Shown here: piece by piece, positions 17,899 to 26,252 of the stretch | Layout of the letters: each line of letters starts with the position of its first letter | Position numbering within the stretch: position 1 is the first letter of the stretch | Assembly (NCBI GenBank): GCA_020425605.1 | Contig: JAGQRH010000029.1 | Span: 1 to 48,141, forward strand | Direction of reading: 5' to 3' | Length of the DNA: 48,141 nt | From: Planctomycetota bacterium | GTDB lineage: Bacteria > Planctomycetota > UBA8742 > UBA2392 | Position numbers and translations under genes: made by a program | Notes under the pieces: model-generated | Seen by the model: only the letters and a program-made list of their open reading frames with translations | What the model was told of the DNA's origin: nothing | Databases searched by the model: none

Positions 17899-18396
17899 TC
17901 AGTCCTCGGCCAACAGAAGCCCGGGAGTCGCCAGCCAGCGAAGCTCACCGCCTCCTGCGGCAGGCCTGCCCTTGAACTCGATGCAGGCGATGCCGCCCTT
18001 CTTGAACTTGCCGAACGCCTGCGACCCGACTCCCGTCAGCATGCAGGCCAGCAGCTCGGAAAGAGACGGCTCGTGCCCAACCAGCGCGATTGCGGCTGCG
18101 TCTCGACGGGCGGTCGCTTTGATGACTTCGACCGGGTTTCGGCCGGGCTCAAGTGCCGCCAGCTTTTCCGGCGTCGGCCATTCACATTCCTGGTGCAGGA
18201 TCTCGGCGGTCTGCATCGCCCTCACGAAGCCGCTGCTCAGGACGTGATCTACGCCAATTCCAAGCTTGCGCAGCTTTCGACAGACCAAGCGGAAGCGCGC
18301 CTTGCCCTCGGAAGTCAGGGGACGTTCACTGTCGTCGGGCCACTTCCTGTCGTCGCGCTCAAATGCGATCGCGTGGCGAACGATGTAGACGATCAA
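17899..18396 (-). CDS. sixA: SixA-type phosphohistidine phosphatase
   Basis: This 165-aa protein of the histidine-phosphatase superfamily removes phosphate from phosphohistidine. The catalytic motif is YIVRHAIA with Arg7-His8. The second catalytic His is in ALVGHEPSLSELL. Length fits SixA (about 160 aa), which lacks the extra helical domain of larger phosphoglycerate mutases. Its start overlaps the stop of the CHAD gene by 4 nt, so the two are translated together. A CHAD-SixA pairing is a known arrangement linked to polyphosphate or phosphohistidine metabolism. Confidence 0.9.
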   Translation of the reverse strand: MIVYIVRHAIAFERDDRKWPDDSERPLTSEGKARFRLVCRKLRKLGIGVDHVLSSGFVRAMQTAEILHQECEWPTPEKLAALEPGRNPVEVIKATARRDAAAIALVGHEPSLSELLACMLTGVGSQAFGKFKKGGIACIEFKGRPAAGGGELRWLATPGLLLAED

Positions 18397-19307
18397 TTCG
18401 CCTCCCCTTTTCGCCGGGTGAGTGAATCAAGCACGGCCGCCCAGCGCTTCTCGTCCAGCTTCTCCAGCAAGGCAGGCATTGCCTCGAGCTCTGCCAACGC
18501 ACGATCACGGCAACCGGCGATAAACCGCATGCACGCATGACGCGTGACAGACTTCCAATCGTCACCGAGTGCGACCTCTGTCAGCACGTCGGCCGCCCGA
18601 CTGGCATCAAGGTACTCACCGAAGCCGTCTTGGATTGCCATGAGCGCCTTGACGGCGGGCTTCGCCGGCTTGCCATAGTGACCCGTCAACGCTTGAAGGG
18701 CATAGCGCAGCTTCTTGCCGCTGATGCGAAGCTTGTGGTAACGCTCCAGCGTTCCGCGGCGGCGGGCGCGGTCGAGCGACTTGCGGAACTTGCCGTGTGC
18801 GGCCTCCAGCAGCAGGGGCGCAACGGTGTCGATCTTGCGCCGCGACGACGCCGGCCACTTCGCCCCCGGCTGCGTCAGGGCGCGAAGTTGTTGCCGCTCC
18901 GGCGAGCTTCGCCAGGCTTCGAGGGCTGCCATTGCCGGCCGAAGCAGATCTACGCGCCGCCCTGCCAGTCGAGCGACAATCGGCTTCATCGCAGTTGCAT
19001 CCTGCTTGCCCGACTCGGTCCGCCAGTCGCCCAGGTGCACCAGCAGCACATCAAGGTCGCGCACGGCCGAAAATGACGCAGCGAGTTCGCGCAGCCTTTC
19101 GCGAACAACCGACGCCTCGGCGGGGAGGTAGTCACGGAAAAGGGACAGAAGTGAGCGCAGTCTGCGACAGGCAACTCGCAATGCGTGGACGCCTTCGGCT
19201 TCGGGCACAGCCTCGCAGGCGCGATCAAGCCGCGTTTCGAAGTTGCCGACGGCGTCGCGCAAGAACGCGGCGGTGGTCCGGCTGGGGCTGGGGGCTTTGG
19301 GGGGCAT
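18393..19307 (-). CDS. CHAD-domain protein
   Basis: This is a 304-aa all-helical protein. The CHAD pattern of conserved His and basic residues is visible in VHALRVACRRLRSLLSLF, SAVRDLDVLLVHLGDW and YHKLRISGKKLRYALQAL. These positively charged grooves bind polyphosphate in characterised members. There is no adjacent CYTH or PPK gene. It is co-translated with sixA, suggesting a shared phosphate-related role. Confidence 0.9.
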   Translation of the reverse strand: MPPKAPSPSRTTAAFLRDAVGNFETRLDRACEAVPEAEGVHALRVACRRLRSLLSLFRDYLPAEASVVRERLRELAASFSAVRDLDVLLVHLGDWRTESGKQDATAMKPIVARLAGRRVDLLRPAMAALEAWRSSPERQQLRALTQPGAKWPASSRRKIDTVAPLLLEAAHGKFRKSLDRARRRGTLERYHKLRISGKKLRYALQALTGHYGKPAKPAVKALMAIQDGFGEYLDASRAADVLTEVALGDDWKSVTRHACMRFIAGCRDRALAELEAMPALLEKLDEKRWAAVLDSLTRRKGEAN

Positions 19308-19312
19308 GATCG

Positions 19313-20068
19313 CTAGCCGGATTGCGTGCGGGACTTCAGTTCAATGAGCTGCAGTTGCTCGGCACTGTGCCATTCAGTGATGTATTCGGTTCGGGTGATT
19401 TTGCCGCCTGCTTCGCTGACCCAGGCCGCGGCGTTTAGCTTTCCAGCCGCCTCACGAAACAGCACAACACCCTTGCCGTCCACTTGCGCGACGGACGCGG
19501 TCAGCGGCGTGTCTTCGTCCAGCATGTGGCTCAGTGACTTGGCGACGATTTCCTCGATGCCGTGCTCTTCAGGAAACGGCGAGCCTACGACCTGTGACGT
19601 GGCGTCGTCAGCAAACATGCCCTTCAGGGTACCGATGTCACGCGCGTTGAACGCCGTGGCGAACTGGCCCAACAGGTCGCTTGCGACGCGCAGTTTGCCA
19701 AGGATCCCGTTGAAGTCGGGCTTTTCCTTCATGCCCATCGTTCCGGGCTGAATGAAGTCGCTCATCTGGTCGGTCGGGAGCAGATGTATGTGAACGTGCG
19801 GTACTTCGTAGCCCACCACCATGCTGCACACGCGCTTGCACCCCAGCTTGTCTTTCAGCAGTTGGGCGACTTTCTGCGCGGCCGTGTGCAACGCCGCATA
19901 GTCGGCCGGCGGCATGTCGAACAGGTAGTCGTGCTCGGCCTTGGGAATTACCAGCGTGTGCCCGTAGGTCCACGGGTTGATGTCGAGAAACGCGAGGTGC
20001 TTTTCGTCTTCCCACACCTTGTGGCAGGGAATCTCACCGAGAACGATCTTGCTGAAGATGCTTGGCAT
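19313..20068 (-). CDS. HIT-family hydrolase fused to an NTF2-like domain
   Basis: This is a 251-aa protein whose ATG at 20068 follows AGGAGG. Residues 1-110 are a HIT domain (MPSIFSKIVLGEIP, FLDINPWTYGHTLVIPKAEH) with the triad motif HVHIHLLP (91-98), expected to hydrolyse nucleotide phosphoramidates or dinucleoside polyphosphates. Residues about 130-251 resemble the SnoaL/NTF2-like fold (FATAFNARDIGTLKGMFADD to ITRTEYITEWHS). HIT proteins of the HINT type are usually ~115 aa, so the second domain is an addition. The link runs in frame without any stop. Confidence 0.85.
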   Translation of the reverse strand: MPSIFSKIVLGEIPCHKVWEDEKHLAFLDINPWTYGHTLVIPKAEHDYLFDMPPADYAALHTAAQKVAQLLKDKLGCKRVCSMVVGYEVPHVHIHLLPTDQMSDFIQPGTMGMKEKPDFNGILGKLRVASDLLGQFATAFNARDIGTLKGMFADDATSQVVGSPFPEEHGIEEIVAKSLSHMLDEDTPLTASVAQVDGKGVVLFREAAGKLNAAAWVSEAGGKITRTEYITEWHSAEQLQLIELKSRTQSG

Positions 20069-20092
20069 GGCCGCCTCCTGTGGAATGCGTTT

Positions 20093-20180
20093 TACCCACG
20101 CAGAACACGGAGGCCACGGAGAAAGCAAACCACGAGTCTTCAATAATGGATTCGTGTCAATTCGTGAAGATCCGTGGTTT
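20093..20180. repeat. Intergenic repeat-like element with CACGGAG and TTCGTG units
   Basis: This noncoding stretch holds AACACGGAGGCCACGGAGAA, then AAACCACG (20127-20134) inverted as CGTGGTTT (20173-20180), with TTCGTG twice between. It resembles dispersed intergenic elements often seen in environmental bacterial genomes. A short related piece (CCGTGGTTTGAAT) occurs at about 39661-39673. Element identity is inferred. Confidence 0.5.
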
Positions 20181-20187
20181 GAAATGC

Positions 20188-20217
20188 AAAAGGCCGCCCC
20201 CCACGGTAGCGGCCCTT
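20188..20217 (-). terminator. Probable terminator after the NmrA-like gene
   Basis: A stem AAGGCCGC/GCGGCCCTT with one bulged base (20190-20197 with 20209-20217) is followed on the minus strand by TTTTGC. Confidence 0.6.
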
Positions 20218-20235
20218 GCGAAGTCAGCGCAAATT

Positions 20236-21084
20236 TCACGCCTTCTTCAAGGTCTTGTTTGCCCACTGGTCCAGACGCTGCATGTGGCCGAACTCCTGGT
20301 CGAGCTTCTTAATGTCAGCGTTGTAGCCGACCTTGTCGAACCACTCGAGCATCAGGGCGAAGTCTTCGCTGTTCTTGCGGACTTCCTCGATCGGGATCTG
20401 CATGAACTCAAGCTCACGGCCGAGCGCCTTGCCGACAATCTTTGCGGCTTCCGGCATGGTTAGCGAGTCACCCGCGATTTCGATCTCGCGTTTGTTGAAG
20501 TCATCCGCTGCGACGAACACCCGTGCGCCTACGCGCCCGATGTCGTCTACGGCAACCATCTGGAGTTTGGTTTCCGGCTTCATGGCGGTGACCAGTTTGT
20601 CGCCGTTGAGGAACCATGGCGACGGCAGGTTCTCCATGAAGAACACCGGGCGCAGGATCACGTGGCTCGGGAATTCCTGGCCGCGCACGACTTCCTCAAC
20701 GCGCCACTTGTTGTCGAAATGCGGGATGCCGGTCTTGCGCTCGGCCGATCCCACGGATGTGTAAACGTAGTGCTGCACGCCGGCTTCCTTGGCCAGCTTC
20801 GCCAGGCGTTTGCCTTGTTCTTCTTCGCCTTCGACGCCCGCTTCCCAGGTGTTCTGGACCGCGAACACGCCCCAGACGCCGTTCAGCGCGGCCTTTAATG
20901 AGGCCTCGTCGTTGAGATCGCCCTTCACGACTTCCACGCCGCTGCCGAGCGCCTTGGCCTTGTCGCTGTCCGGGTTGCGCGTCAACGCCCGCAGCTTGAA
21001 GCCGCGTCCCTTGAGATGCTTCAGAACCGCGCCGCCTTGTTGGCCGGTTGCACCGGTAATCAGAATTATCTTCTCGCCCGCCAT
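20236..21084 (-). CDS. NmrA-like NAD(P)-binding Rossmann protein
   Basis: This is a 282-aa atypical short-chain dehydrogenase. The N-terminal nucleotide-binding motif is ITGATGQQGGAV, followed by LRALTRNPDS and VVKGDLNDEASL, the pattern of NmrA/HSCARG proteins that sense or use NADP. HYVYTSVGSAERKTGIPHFD aligns with the region where such proteins carry the substrate site. The ATG at 21084 starts immediately before the beta1 strand and has CGGAGA upstream. An enzymatic versus sensory role cannot be decided. Confidence 0.88.
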   Translation of the reverse strand: MAGEKIILITGATGQQGGAVLKHLKGRGFKLRALTRNPDSDKAKALGSGVEVVKGDLNDEASLKAALNGVWGVFAVQNTWEAGVEGEEEQGKRLAKLAKEAGVQHYVYTSVGSAERKTGIPHFDNKWRVEEVVRGQEFPSHVILRPVFFMENLPSPWFLNGDKLVTAMKPETKLQMVAVDDIGRVGARVFVAADDFNKREIEIAGDSLTMPEAAKIVGKALGRELEFMQIPIEEVRKNSEDFALMLEWFDKVGYNADIKKLDQEFGHMQRLDQWANKTLKKA

Positions 21085-21160
21085 GATTGTCTCCGTTGGT
21101 TGTCCGACCACAATAGTTCTACATAGAACCATTGCTTGACTTCGGCTATTCCGCCGACTT

Positions 21161-21197
21161 GAAAAAAGAAGAACGCCGCCCGCAGGCGACGTTCTTC
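21161..21197 (-). terminator. Terminator of the RNase Y gene
   Basis: A 13-bp stem with one mismatch (21168-21180 with 21185-21197) is followed on the minus strand by a run of T residues (CTTCTTTTTTC). Confidence 0.8.
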
Positions 21198-21219
21198 CTG
21201 TGGTTTTGTCAGCCCCAGG

Positions 21220-22788
21220 CTAGCGCGCGTACTCGGTTACGCGGGTTTCGCGCATGAGGGTTACCCGGATTTCGCCCGGGTAGGTTAGCTCGTCCTCGAT
21301 CTTCTCCGCCATCTGGCGGCAGATCAGCAGGGCTTCTTCGTCGGTGACCTTCTTGCTGTTCACCAGCACGCGCAGCTCGCGGCCGGCCTGCATGGCGAAG
21401 GCCTCGCTGACACCGTCGAAGCTCTTGGCGACCGCTTCCAGCGCCGTGAGACGTTGGACGTAGCGTTCCATGCTCTCGCGGCGGGCACCAGGACGGCTGG
21501 CGCTGATCGCGTCGGCCGCTGCTGCGAGAGACACGTACGGGTACTTGTGGTGCATCGGCTGGTCGTGGTGGCCGCCGGCGCTCTCGATCACTTCCGGGCG
21601 CTCGCCGATGGTGATCAGGAACTCCTTGCCGACCAGCGGGTGACCGCCTTCCTTCTCGTGGTCGATCGCCTTGCCGATGTCATGCATCAGCCCGCAGCGG
21701 CGTGCGAGCTTGACGTCCAGCCCAAGCTCGGCCGCCATCATGCCCATGATATGCGCCACCTCGACGCTGTGCTTGTAGTTGTTCTGGCCGTAGCTGCTGC
21801 GGAACTTCAGGCGGCCCAGCAGGCGCTGAGCCTTGGGGTGAATGTTGTGCACGTCGGCGTCGAACTGGATCTGCTTGCCCGCCTCGATGATCTCCTTGTC
21901 GACTTCCTTGGTGCAGAGCTCGTGAATCTCCTCGATGCGCGCCGGGTGAATACGCCCGTCCTGGATCAGCTTCTCCAGTGTGCGGCGCGCAATCTCGCGG
22001 CGTACGGAATCGAAGCAGCTGACCACAACCAGGCCTGGTGTGTCGTCGACTACGACGTCCACGCCGGTGACCTTTTCGAAGTGCCGGATGTTGCGGCCTT
22101 CGCGGCCGATGATGCGGCCCTTTACTTCGTCTGACGGGATTTCGACGGTGCTGGTGGTTGTCTCGCCGGTGTGTTCCGAGGCGAGGCGGCAGATGGCCTG
22201 GCTGATCGTCCACTTGGCCTTTTCGTCGGCCTCCTCAGTGGTGGTATCGATCATGCGCTTGAGGCGTTCAGCCTTTTCGCCCACCAGCTGTGCGTCCAGA
22301 CGCTCCAGCAATTCGCGGCGGGCTTCCTCAGGCGTCATTTCCGCGACCTGCGACAGCTTGGCCCGCACTTCCTCAATCAGGACTTCGTGGTCCTGCTGAA
22401 GCTGCTCGACGTGCGCCTGGGTCTTGGCGATTTCCTGGTCACGCTTTTCGATCTGGTCAGCCTTGCGGTCGAGCAACTCGAACTTCTGCTCGATGGACTC
22501 CTCGCGCTTGGCGATGCGTTTCTCAATCTCCTTGATTTCCCTGCGATCTTTGTCGAGTTCCTGTTCGATCTTCTCGCGGTGCTTCAGGGCCTCATTCTGA
22601 CCGTCGAGGCGTGCTGCAGTAACAATGTTTTCGGCTTCCTTCTTCGCTTCATCCCTCAGCCGGTCAGCCTCTCCCTGGCTAAACTTGGTCGCGGCCTCGA
22701 CTTTCCCCTTCATGACAAAGAACACGGCGGCCGCAGCTCCGGCCCCACCGCCCAGCAAACCCAACAATGCACCAATCACGTATTCCAT
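21220..22788 (-). CDS. rny: Ribonuclease Y
   Basis: This 522-aa membrane-anchored endoribonuclease starts mRNA decay. The N-terminal membrane anchor (residues 4-26) is followed by a long coiled coil (about 28-190). The KH domain has GRIIGREGRNIR (224-235). The HD domain has His340 and the His369-Asp370 pair (LMHDIGKAIDHE), with a later GGHHDQP motif. Length and order match RNase Y throughout. It has a strong GGAGGG ribosome-binding site and its own terminator. Confidence 0.96.
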   Translation of the reverse strand: MEYVIGALLGLLGGGAGAAAAVFFVMKGKVEAATKFSQGEADRLRDEAKKEAENIVTAARLDGQNEALKHREKIEQELDKDRREIKEIEKRIAKREESIEQKFELLDRKADQIEKRDQEIAKTQAHVEQLQQDHEVLIEEVRAKLSQVAEMTPEEARRELLERLDAQLVGEKAERLKRMIDTTTEEADEKAKWTISQAICRLASEHTGETTTSTVEIPSDEVKGRIIGREGRNIRHFEKVTGVDVVVDDTPGLVVVSCFDSVRREIARRTLEKLIQDGRIHPARIEEIHELCTKEVDKEIIEAGKQIQFDADVHNIHPKAQRLLGRLKFRSSYGQNNYKHSVEVAHIMGMMAAELGLDVKLARRCGLMHDIGKAIDHEKEGGHPLVGKEFLITIGERPEVIESAGGHHDQPMHHKYPYVSLAAAADAISASRPGARRESMERYVQRLTALEAVAKSFDGVSEAFAMQAGRELRVLVNSKKVTDEEALLICRQMAEKIEDELTYPGEIRVTLMRETRVTEYAR

Positions 22789-23273
22789 GACGTCCCTCCA
22801 ACCCTTAGCAGGGCGAACACCGCCAACTGGCGGCAGAGGTACGTCGAACCACTACGGAAATCCCGCTAGGACGCCAACTCCAACCTGCCGTCGGCAGGCC
22901 CCGGTGGGCCGCAAGGCCCATCCACGTAAGTGTTTGGCAAACCTGCAGATACAACAGCAACCAGACCGCCTGAAGCGGCCCCTGACGCCATCCATGGGGC
23001 AGGGTGTGGTGTATCCATCCGGTGCTTGCGTATACGACCGTTAGTGGCCGTTTGGGAATCCATAAAGTTCAACGTATCTGTAAACCGCAGGGGACGTTGC
23101 CGGCAGACCTTCAAGGCCTGTACCTGACGCATCGTCCGCTGGCCATGTGCCAAACTGCGGACCGTTGGTAAGTGTACTTGCCGAGTGCAGTTTGCACAAT
23201 AATCGACAACTAACTGTCATGCACAGAGTTTCGGTCCGCATCAGACGACATGGGGCATACCTAAGGTGTTCAA
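22789..23273. other. Intergenic region with hairpins and lower GC content
   Basis: No supported gene is seen in these 485 bases. Two adjacent hairpins lie at 22884-22920 (CCTGC/GCAGG and TGGGCC-GCAA-GGCCCA). The part from about 23040 to 23273 is visibly less GC-rich than its surroundings and ends at the abrupt TTG start of the TPR gene. It may be the scar where the 5' part of that gene was lost. Confidence 0.5.
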
Positions 23274-24818
23274 TTGACAGAGGTTGCAGCAGAAACTGCC
23301 TACCTGTTTCGCCACGCAGTCCTGCGTGACGCCGCATATGAGATGCAATTGCCCAGCGACAGAGAGAAGATGCACGAGCTTGCGTTTCATCTGATTGAAC
23401 AGGCTTTCGGTGGACGTGCCCCGGCACCAGTTCCTCTCGATGCGCAAATCCAGCGAAAGTTCGTCCCCCACGCCACAGATGCTGTCGCGCATGAGTTGGT
23501 TCACCACGCGCGCGCCGCGAAGCAGGCCGAACTGCGTGATCAGCTTCGCTTGTACCTGCGGCGCGCGGCCGAACGTGCCGAAGCGATCTTCCGGCTGCAG
23601 TCGGCCGCTGCCTCCTATAAAGAACTGGCAGAGTTACTTGAAGGTGCCAAGAGGGCCGAGGCGATACGCCGTTGCGGTGTCGCTTTGTGTCGCTCCGGTG
23701 ACCCGGGGCAGGGCGAAGAACGCCTGGAAGATGCCTTGGCGCTGGCGCGTGAATCGGGCAACCGGAGAATTGAAGCGGGTGTGATGGGCAACCTTGCGCT
23801 GGTGTACCGGGAGACGGGTCGTGTCCCTTTGTTCGAGGAGACGAACCAGCAAGCACTCGCCATTGCCCGCGAAATTGCTGACAAACAACTTGAAGGGCTT
23901 TCTCTGGCCAACCTCGCGCTCGCCTATCAGGAAACCGGCCGCATTGCGCAGGCTGAAGAAACATACGCGCAAGCTCTCAAGATCCACCGCGAGGTAGGCA
24001 ACCGCGCGGGCGAGGGTATGGCCCTGGCGAACCTGGCCGCCGTCCAGCGTGAAACGGGCCGTGTGGAGTTGGCGGAGCAGAACTGCAAGACGGCTCTGGC
24101 CATTCAGCGCGAAGTCGGCGACCGGCAGTCCGAAAGCAACGCCATGTGCAGCTTGGCGATCCTCTACCAGGAGACGGGGCGGGTACCTCTGGCCGAAGAC
24201 CTCTACAGGCGCGCGCTGGTTATCTGTCGCGAGATCGGCAACCGACGCTTCGAAGCAATCTGCCTGACCAATCTGGGCAGCGTCTTCCAGGAAACCTCAC
24301 GCATGCCGGAAGCCGAAGAGACCCATCAGCGCGCGCTGAGCATCTTCAGTGAACTCGGTGAGCGCCGCCTGGAGGGCATCGCGCTCTCCAACCTGGCAAA
24401 CGTCTACGAGGAAACCGGTCGTCGCCAGCTGGCAGAGGGCGCGTACACAGAATCCATCGAAATGAACCGGCAGGTCGGCGACCGACGCTCGGAAGGAATC
24501 GCCATGGCCAACCTGGCACGAGTTTACCACGACACAGGTCGACCCGATCAGGCCATGGAAACGCTTCAGCAGGCATTGACTATTCACCGCGAAGTCGCGG
24601 ACAGGCGCTTCGAGGGCATCGAACTGTGCGACCTCAGTCGCCTGCTCATCGCTGCGGGCGACACCAAAGCCGCCGCCAAAGCCTGGCAAGAAGGTACGAC
24701 AATTCTCCGCGAGCTGGGCGACAGTGCCGAGCTCAGGCGTAAGACCAGAACCATGGAACATGCCTGCGCCAAGGCGAGCATTGAGCCGCTGGAGACACCC
24801 TCTGACCTGTCCGAGTAG
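23274..24818 (+). CDS. TPR protein resembling the C-terminal half of a signal-transduction ATPase
   Basis: This is a 514-aa protein starting with TTG, with AAGGTG upstream and an in-frame stop nine bases before. Residues 1-115 (TAYLFRHAVLRDAAYEMQLP to ELRLYLRRAAERAEA-type helices) look like the linker that normally follows an AAA/STAND ATPase domain in large planctomycete-type TPR regulators. About eight TPR-like repeats of exactly 40 residues follow (consensus EGxALANLAxVYxETGRxxxAE). The ATPase and any kinase domain are absent, and nothing similar lies upstream in any frame. It may be a truncated gene still translated, or a free-standing scaffold. The first part is the uncertain one. Confidence 0.75.
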   Translation: MTEVAAETAYLFRHAVLRDAAYEMQLPSDREKMHELAFHLIEQAFGGRAPAPVPLDAQIQRKFVPHATDAVAHELVHHARAAKQAELRDQLRLYLRRAAERAEAIFRLQSAAASYKELAELLEGAKRAEAIRRCGVALCRSGDPGQGEERLEDALALARESGNRRIEAGVMGNLALVYRETGRVPLFEETNQQALAIAREIADKQLEGLSLANLALAYQETGRIAQAEETYAQALKIHREVGNRAGEGMALANLAAVQRETGRVELAEQNCKTALAIQREVGDRQSESNAMCSLAILYQETGRVPLAEDLYRRALVICREIGNRRFEAICLTNLGSVFQETSRMPEAEETHQRALSIFSELGERRLEGIALSNLANVYEETGRRQLAEGAYTESIEMNRQVGDRRSEGIAMANLARVYHDTGRPDQAMETLQQALTIHREVADRRFEGIELCDLSRLLIAAGDTKAAAKAWQEGTTILRELGDSAELRRKTRTMEHACAKASIEPLETPSDLSE

Positions 24819-24874
24819 GTTGAACCGGCGGGGGGCTGTGGTAACGTGCCCGCGAACCGTTGGAAGGCACCGCC

Positions 24875-26197
24875 ATGGCCAAGTTTGAACCGATCCTGAG
24901 CAAGTACTTCAACACACCCGAGTCGTGGACGCTGAAGCAGTATCGCTCACGCGGCGGCTACTATGGCTACGCGACGGCCAAGAAGGCGATCACCGAGTTT
25001 GAGCCAAAGGCGCTGGTCGAAGAGGTCAAGAAGTCCAACCTGCGCGGCCGCGGCGGCGCGGGTTTCCCCGCGGGCGTGAAATGGTCCTTCCTGCCCGAGA
25101 ACGGCAAGCCCCGCTATCTGGCGGTCAACGCGGACGAGTCCGAGCCGGGCACGTTCAAAGACCGCGAGATCATGGCCAAGGATCCACACAACCTGCTCGA
25201 AAGCATCATCTGCGCCTGCTGGGCGATCCAGAGCCACCACGCCTACGTCTTCATCCGCGGGGAATTCACCCGCGAAGCCAAGCGCCTGCAGGCCGCAATC
25301 GACGAGTGCTACGCCGAAGGCATCCTCGGCAAGGACGTGCTCGGGCTCGGCAAGAACTTTGAGCTGGACGTCACGGTCATCACCGGCGCCGGCGCGTACA
25401 TCTGCGGCGAAGAAACGGGCCTGCTCAGCGCCGCCGAGGGGCGCCGCGCATACCCGAAAATCAAGCCGCCGTTCCCGGCCGTTGAGGGCTACTTCCGGTA
25501 CCCAACCATCATCAACAACGTTGAGACGATCCAGTGCGTCATGCACATCATCGCCAACGGCGCAGACTGGTTCCGCGGTATCGGGCCTGAATCGGGCCCC
25601 GGGCCGAAGCTGTTCTGCGTCAGCGGCCACGTGCAGAAGCCGGGCCTGTATGAAGTCGCACTGGGAACCACCCTGCGCGAGATCATCGACATGGCCGGCG
25701 GGCCGATCGGCAACATCAAGGGCGTGATTCCCGGCGGCAGCAGCATGCCGATCATGACGCCGGACCAACTCGATACACCCGCAGACTTCGACAGCATCCG
25801 CGCGGCCGGCAGCTTCCTGGGCTCAGCGGGCATGATCGTCTTCAACGACGAGACCTGCATTGTCAACGCGCTGCTGAACCTCGCGCGCTTTTATCACCAC
25901 GAGAGCTGCGGCCAGTGCACGCCCTGCCGCGAAGGCCTCGGCTGGCTGGAAAAGCTGTGCCACCGCATCGAGTTCGGCCACGGCAAGGAAGGTGACGTCG
26001 ACCTGATGGACGAGGTCAGCGTGATGATCAAGGGCCGCACCATCTGCTTCCTGGCGGACTCCCTGATCATGCCGGTGCAGAGCTACATCGCAAAGTTCCG
26101 CCCGGAGTTCGAGTACCACATCACCCACAAGCGCTGCCAGACGGACACCGAGGCCGGCAAGTTCAAGGCCATCGAAGACATGGCTGTCACAGCGTAG
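24875..26197 (+). CDS. nuoF: NuoF-like NADH-binding subunit, stand-alone
   Basis: This 440-aa protein carries FMN and the N3 [4Fe-4S] cluster and oxidises NADH in complex I or a related diaphorase. GRGGAGFPAGVKW, VNADESEPGTFKDREIM and ICGEETGLLSAAEG cover the FMN/NADH site. The cluster motif is CGQCTPCREG, with a later Cys in GRTICFLAD. The ATG at 24875 is preferred over a TTG five codons earlier because GGAAGG sits 7 nt upstream. No other nuo gene is nearby, so the partner complex is elsewhere. It has its own terminator. Confidence 0.93.
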   Translation: MAKFEPILSKYFNTPESWTLKQYRSRGGYYGYATAKKAITEFEPKALVEEVKKSNLRGRGGAGFPAGVKWSFLPENGKPRYLAVNADESEPGTFKDREIMAKDPHNLLESIICACWAIQSHHAYVFIRGEFTREAKRLQAAIDECYAEGILGKDVLGLGKNFELDVTVITGAGAYICGEETGLLSAAEGRRAYPKIKPPFPAVEGYFRYPTIINNVETIQCVMHIIANGADWFRGIGPESGPGPKLFCVSGHVQKPGLYEVALGTTLREIIDMAGGPIGNIKGVIPGGSSMPIMTPDQLDTPADFDSIRAAGSFLGSAGMIVFNDETCIVNALLNLARFYHHESCGQCTPCREGLGWLEKLCHRIEFGHGKEGDVDLMDEVSVMIKGRTICFLADSLIMPVQSYIAKFRPEFEYHITHKRCQTDTEAGKFKAIEDMAVTA

Positions 26198-26208
26198 ACG
26201 CTCCAATG

Positions 26209-26240
26209 AAAATCCCGCCCGGCACTCCGGGCGGGATTTT
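26209..26240. terminator. Bidirectional terminator between nuoF and the LRR gene
   Basis: A perfect 14-bp stem (26209-26222 with 26227-26240), AAAATCCCGCCCGG and its inverse around the loop CACT, has T-runs in both directions. Confidence 0.88.
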
Positions 26241-26252
26241 CTGTTTTCGCGT

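Noticed and set aside
23750..24720. Possible CRISPR or satellite array suggested by regular 120-bp spacing
   Set aside because: The periodicity is the 40-residue TPR unit in a continuous coding frame. The repeats diverge and lack constant-length palindromic repeats with unique spacers.
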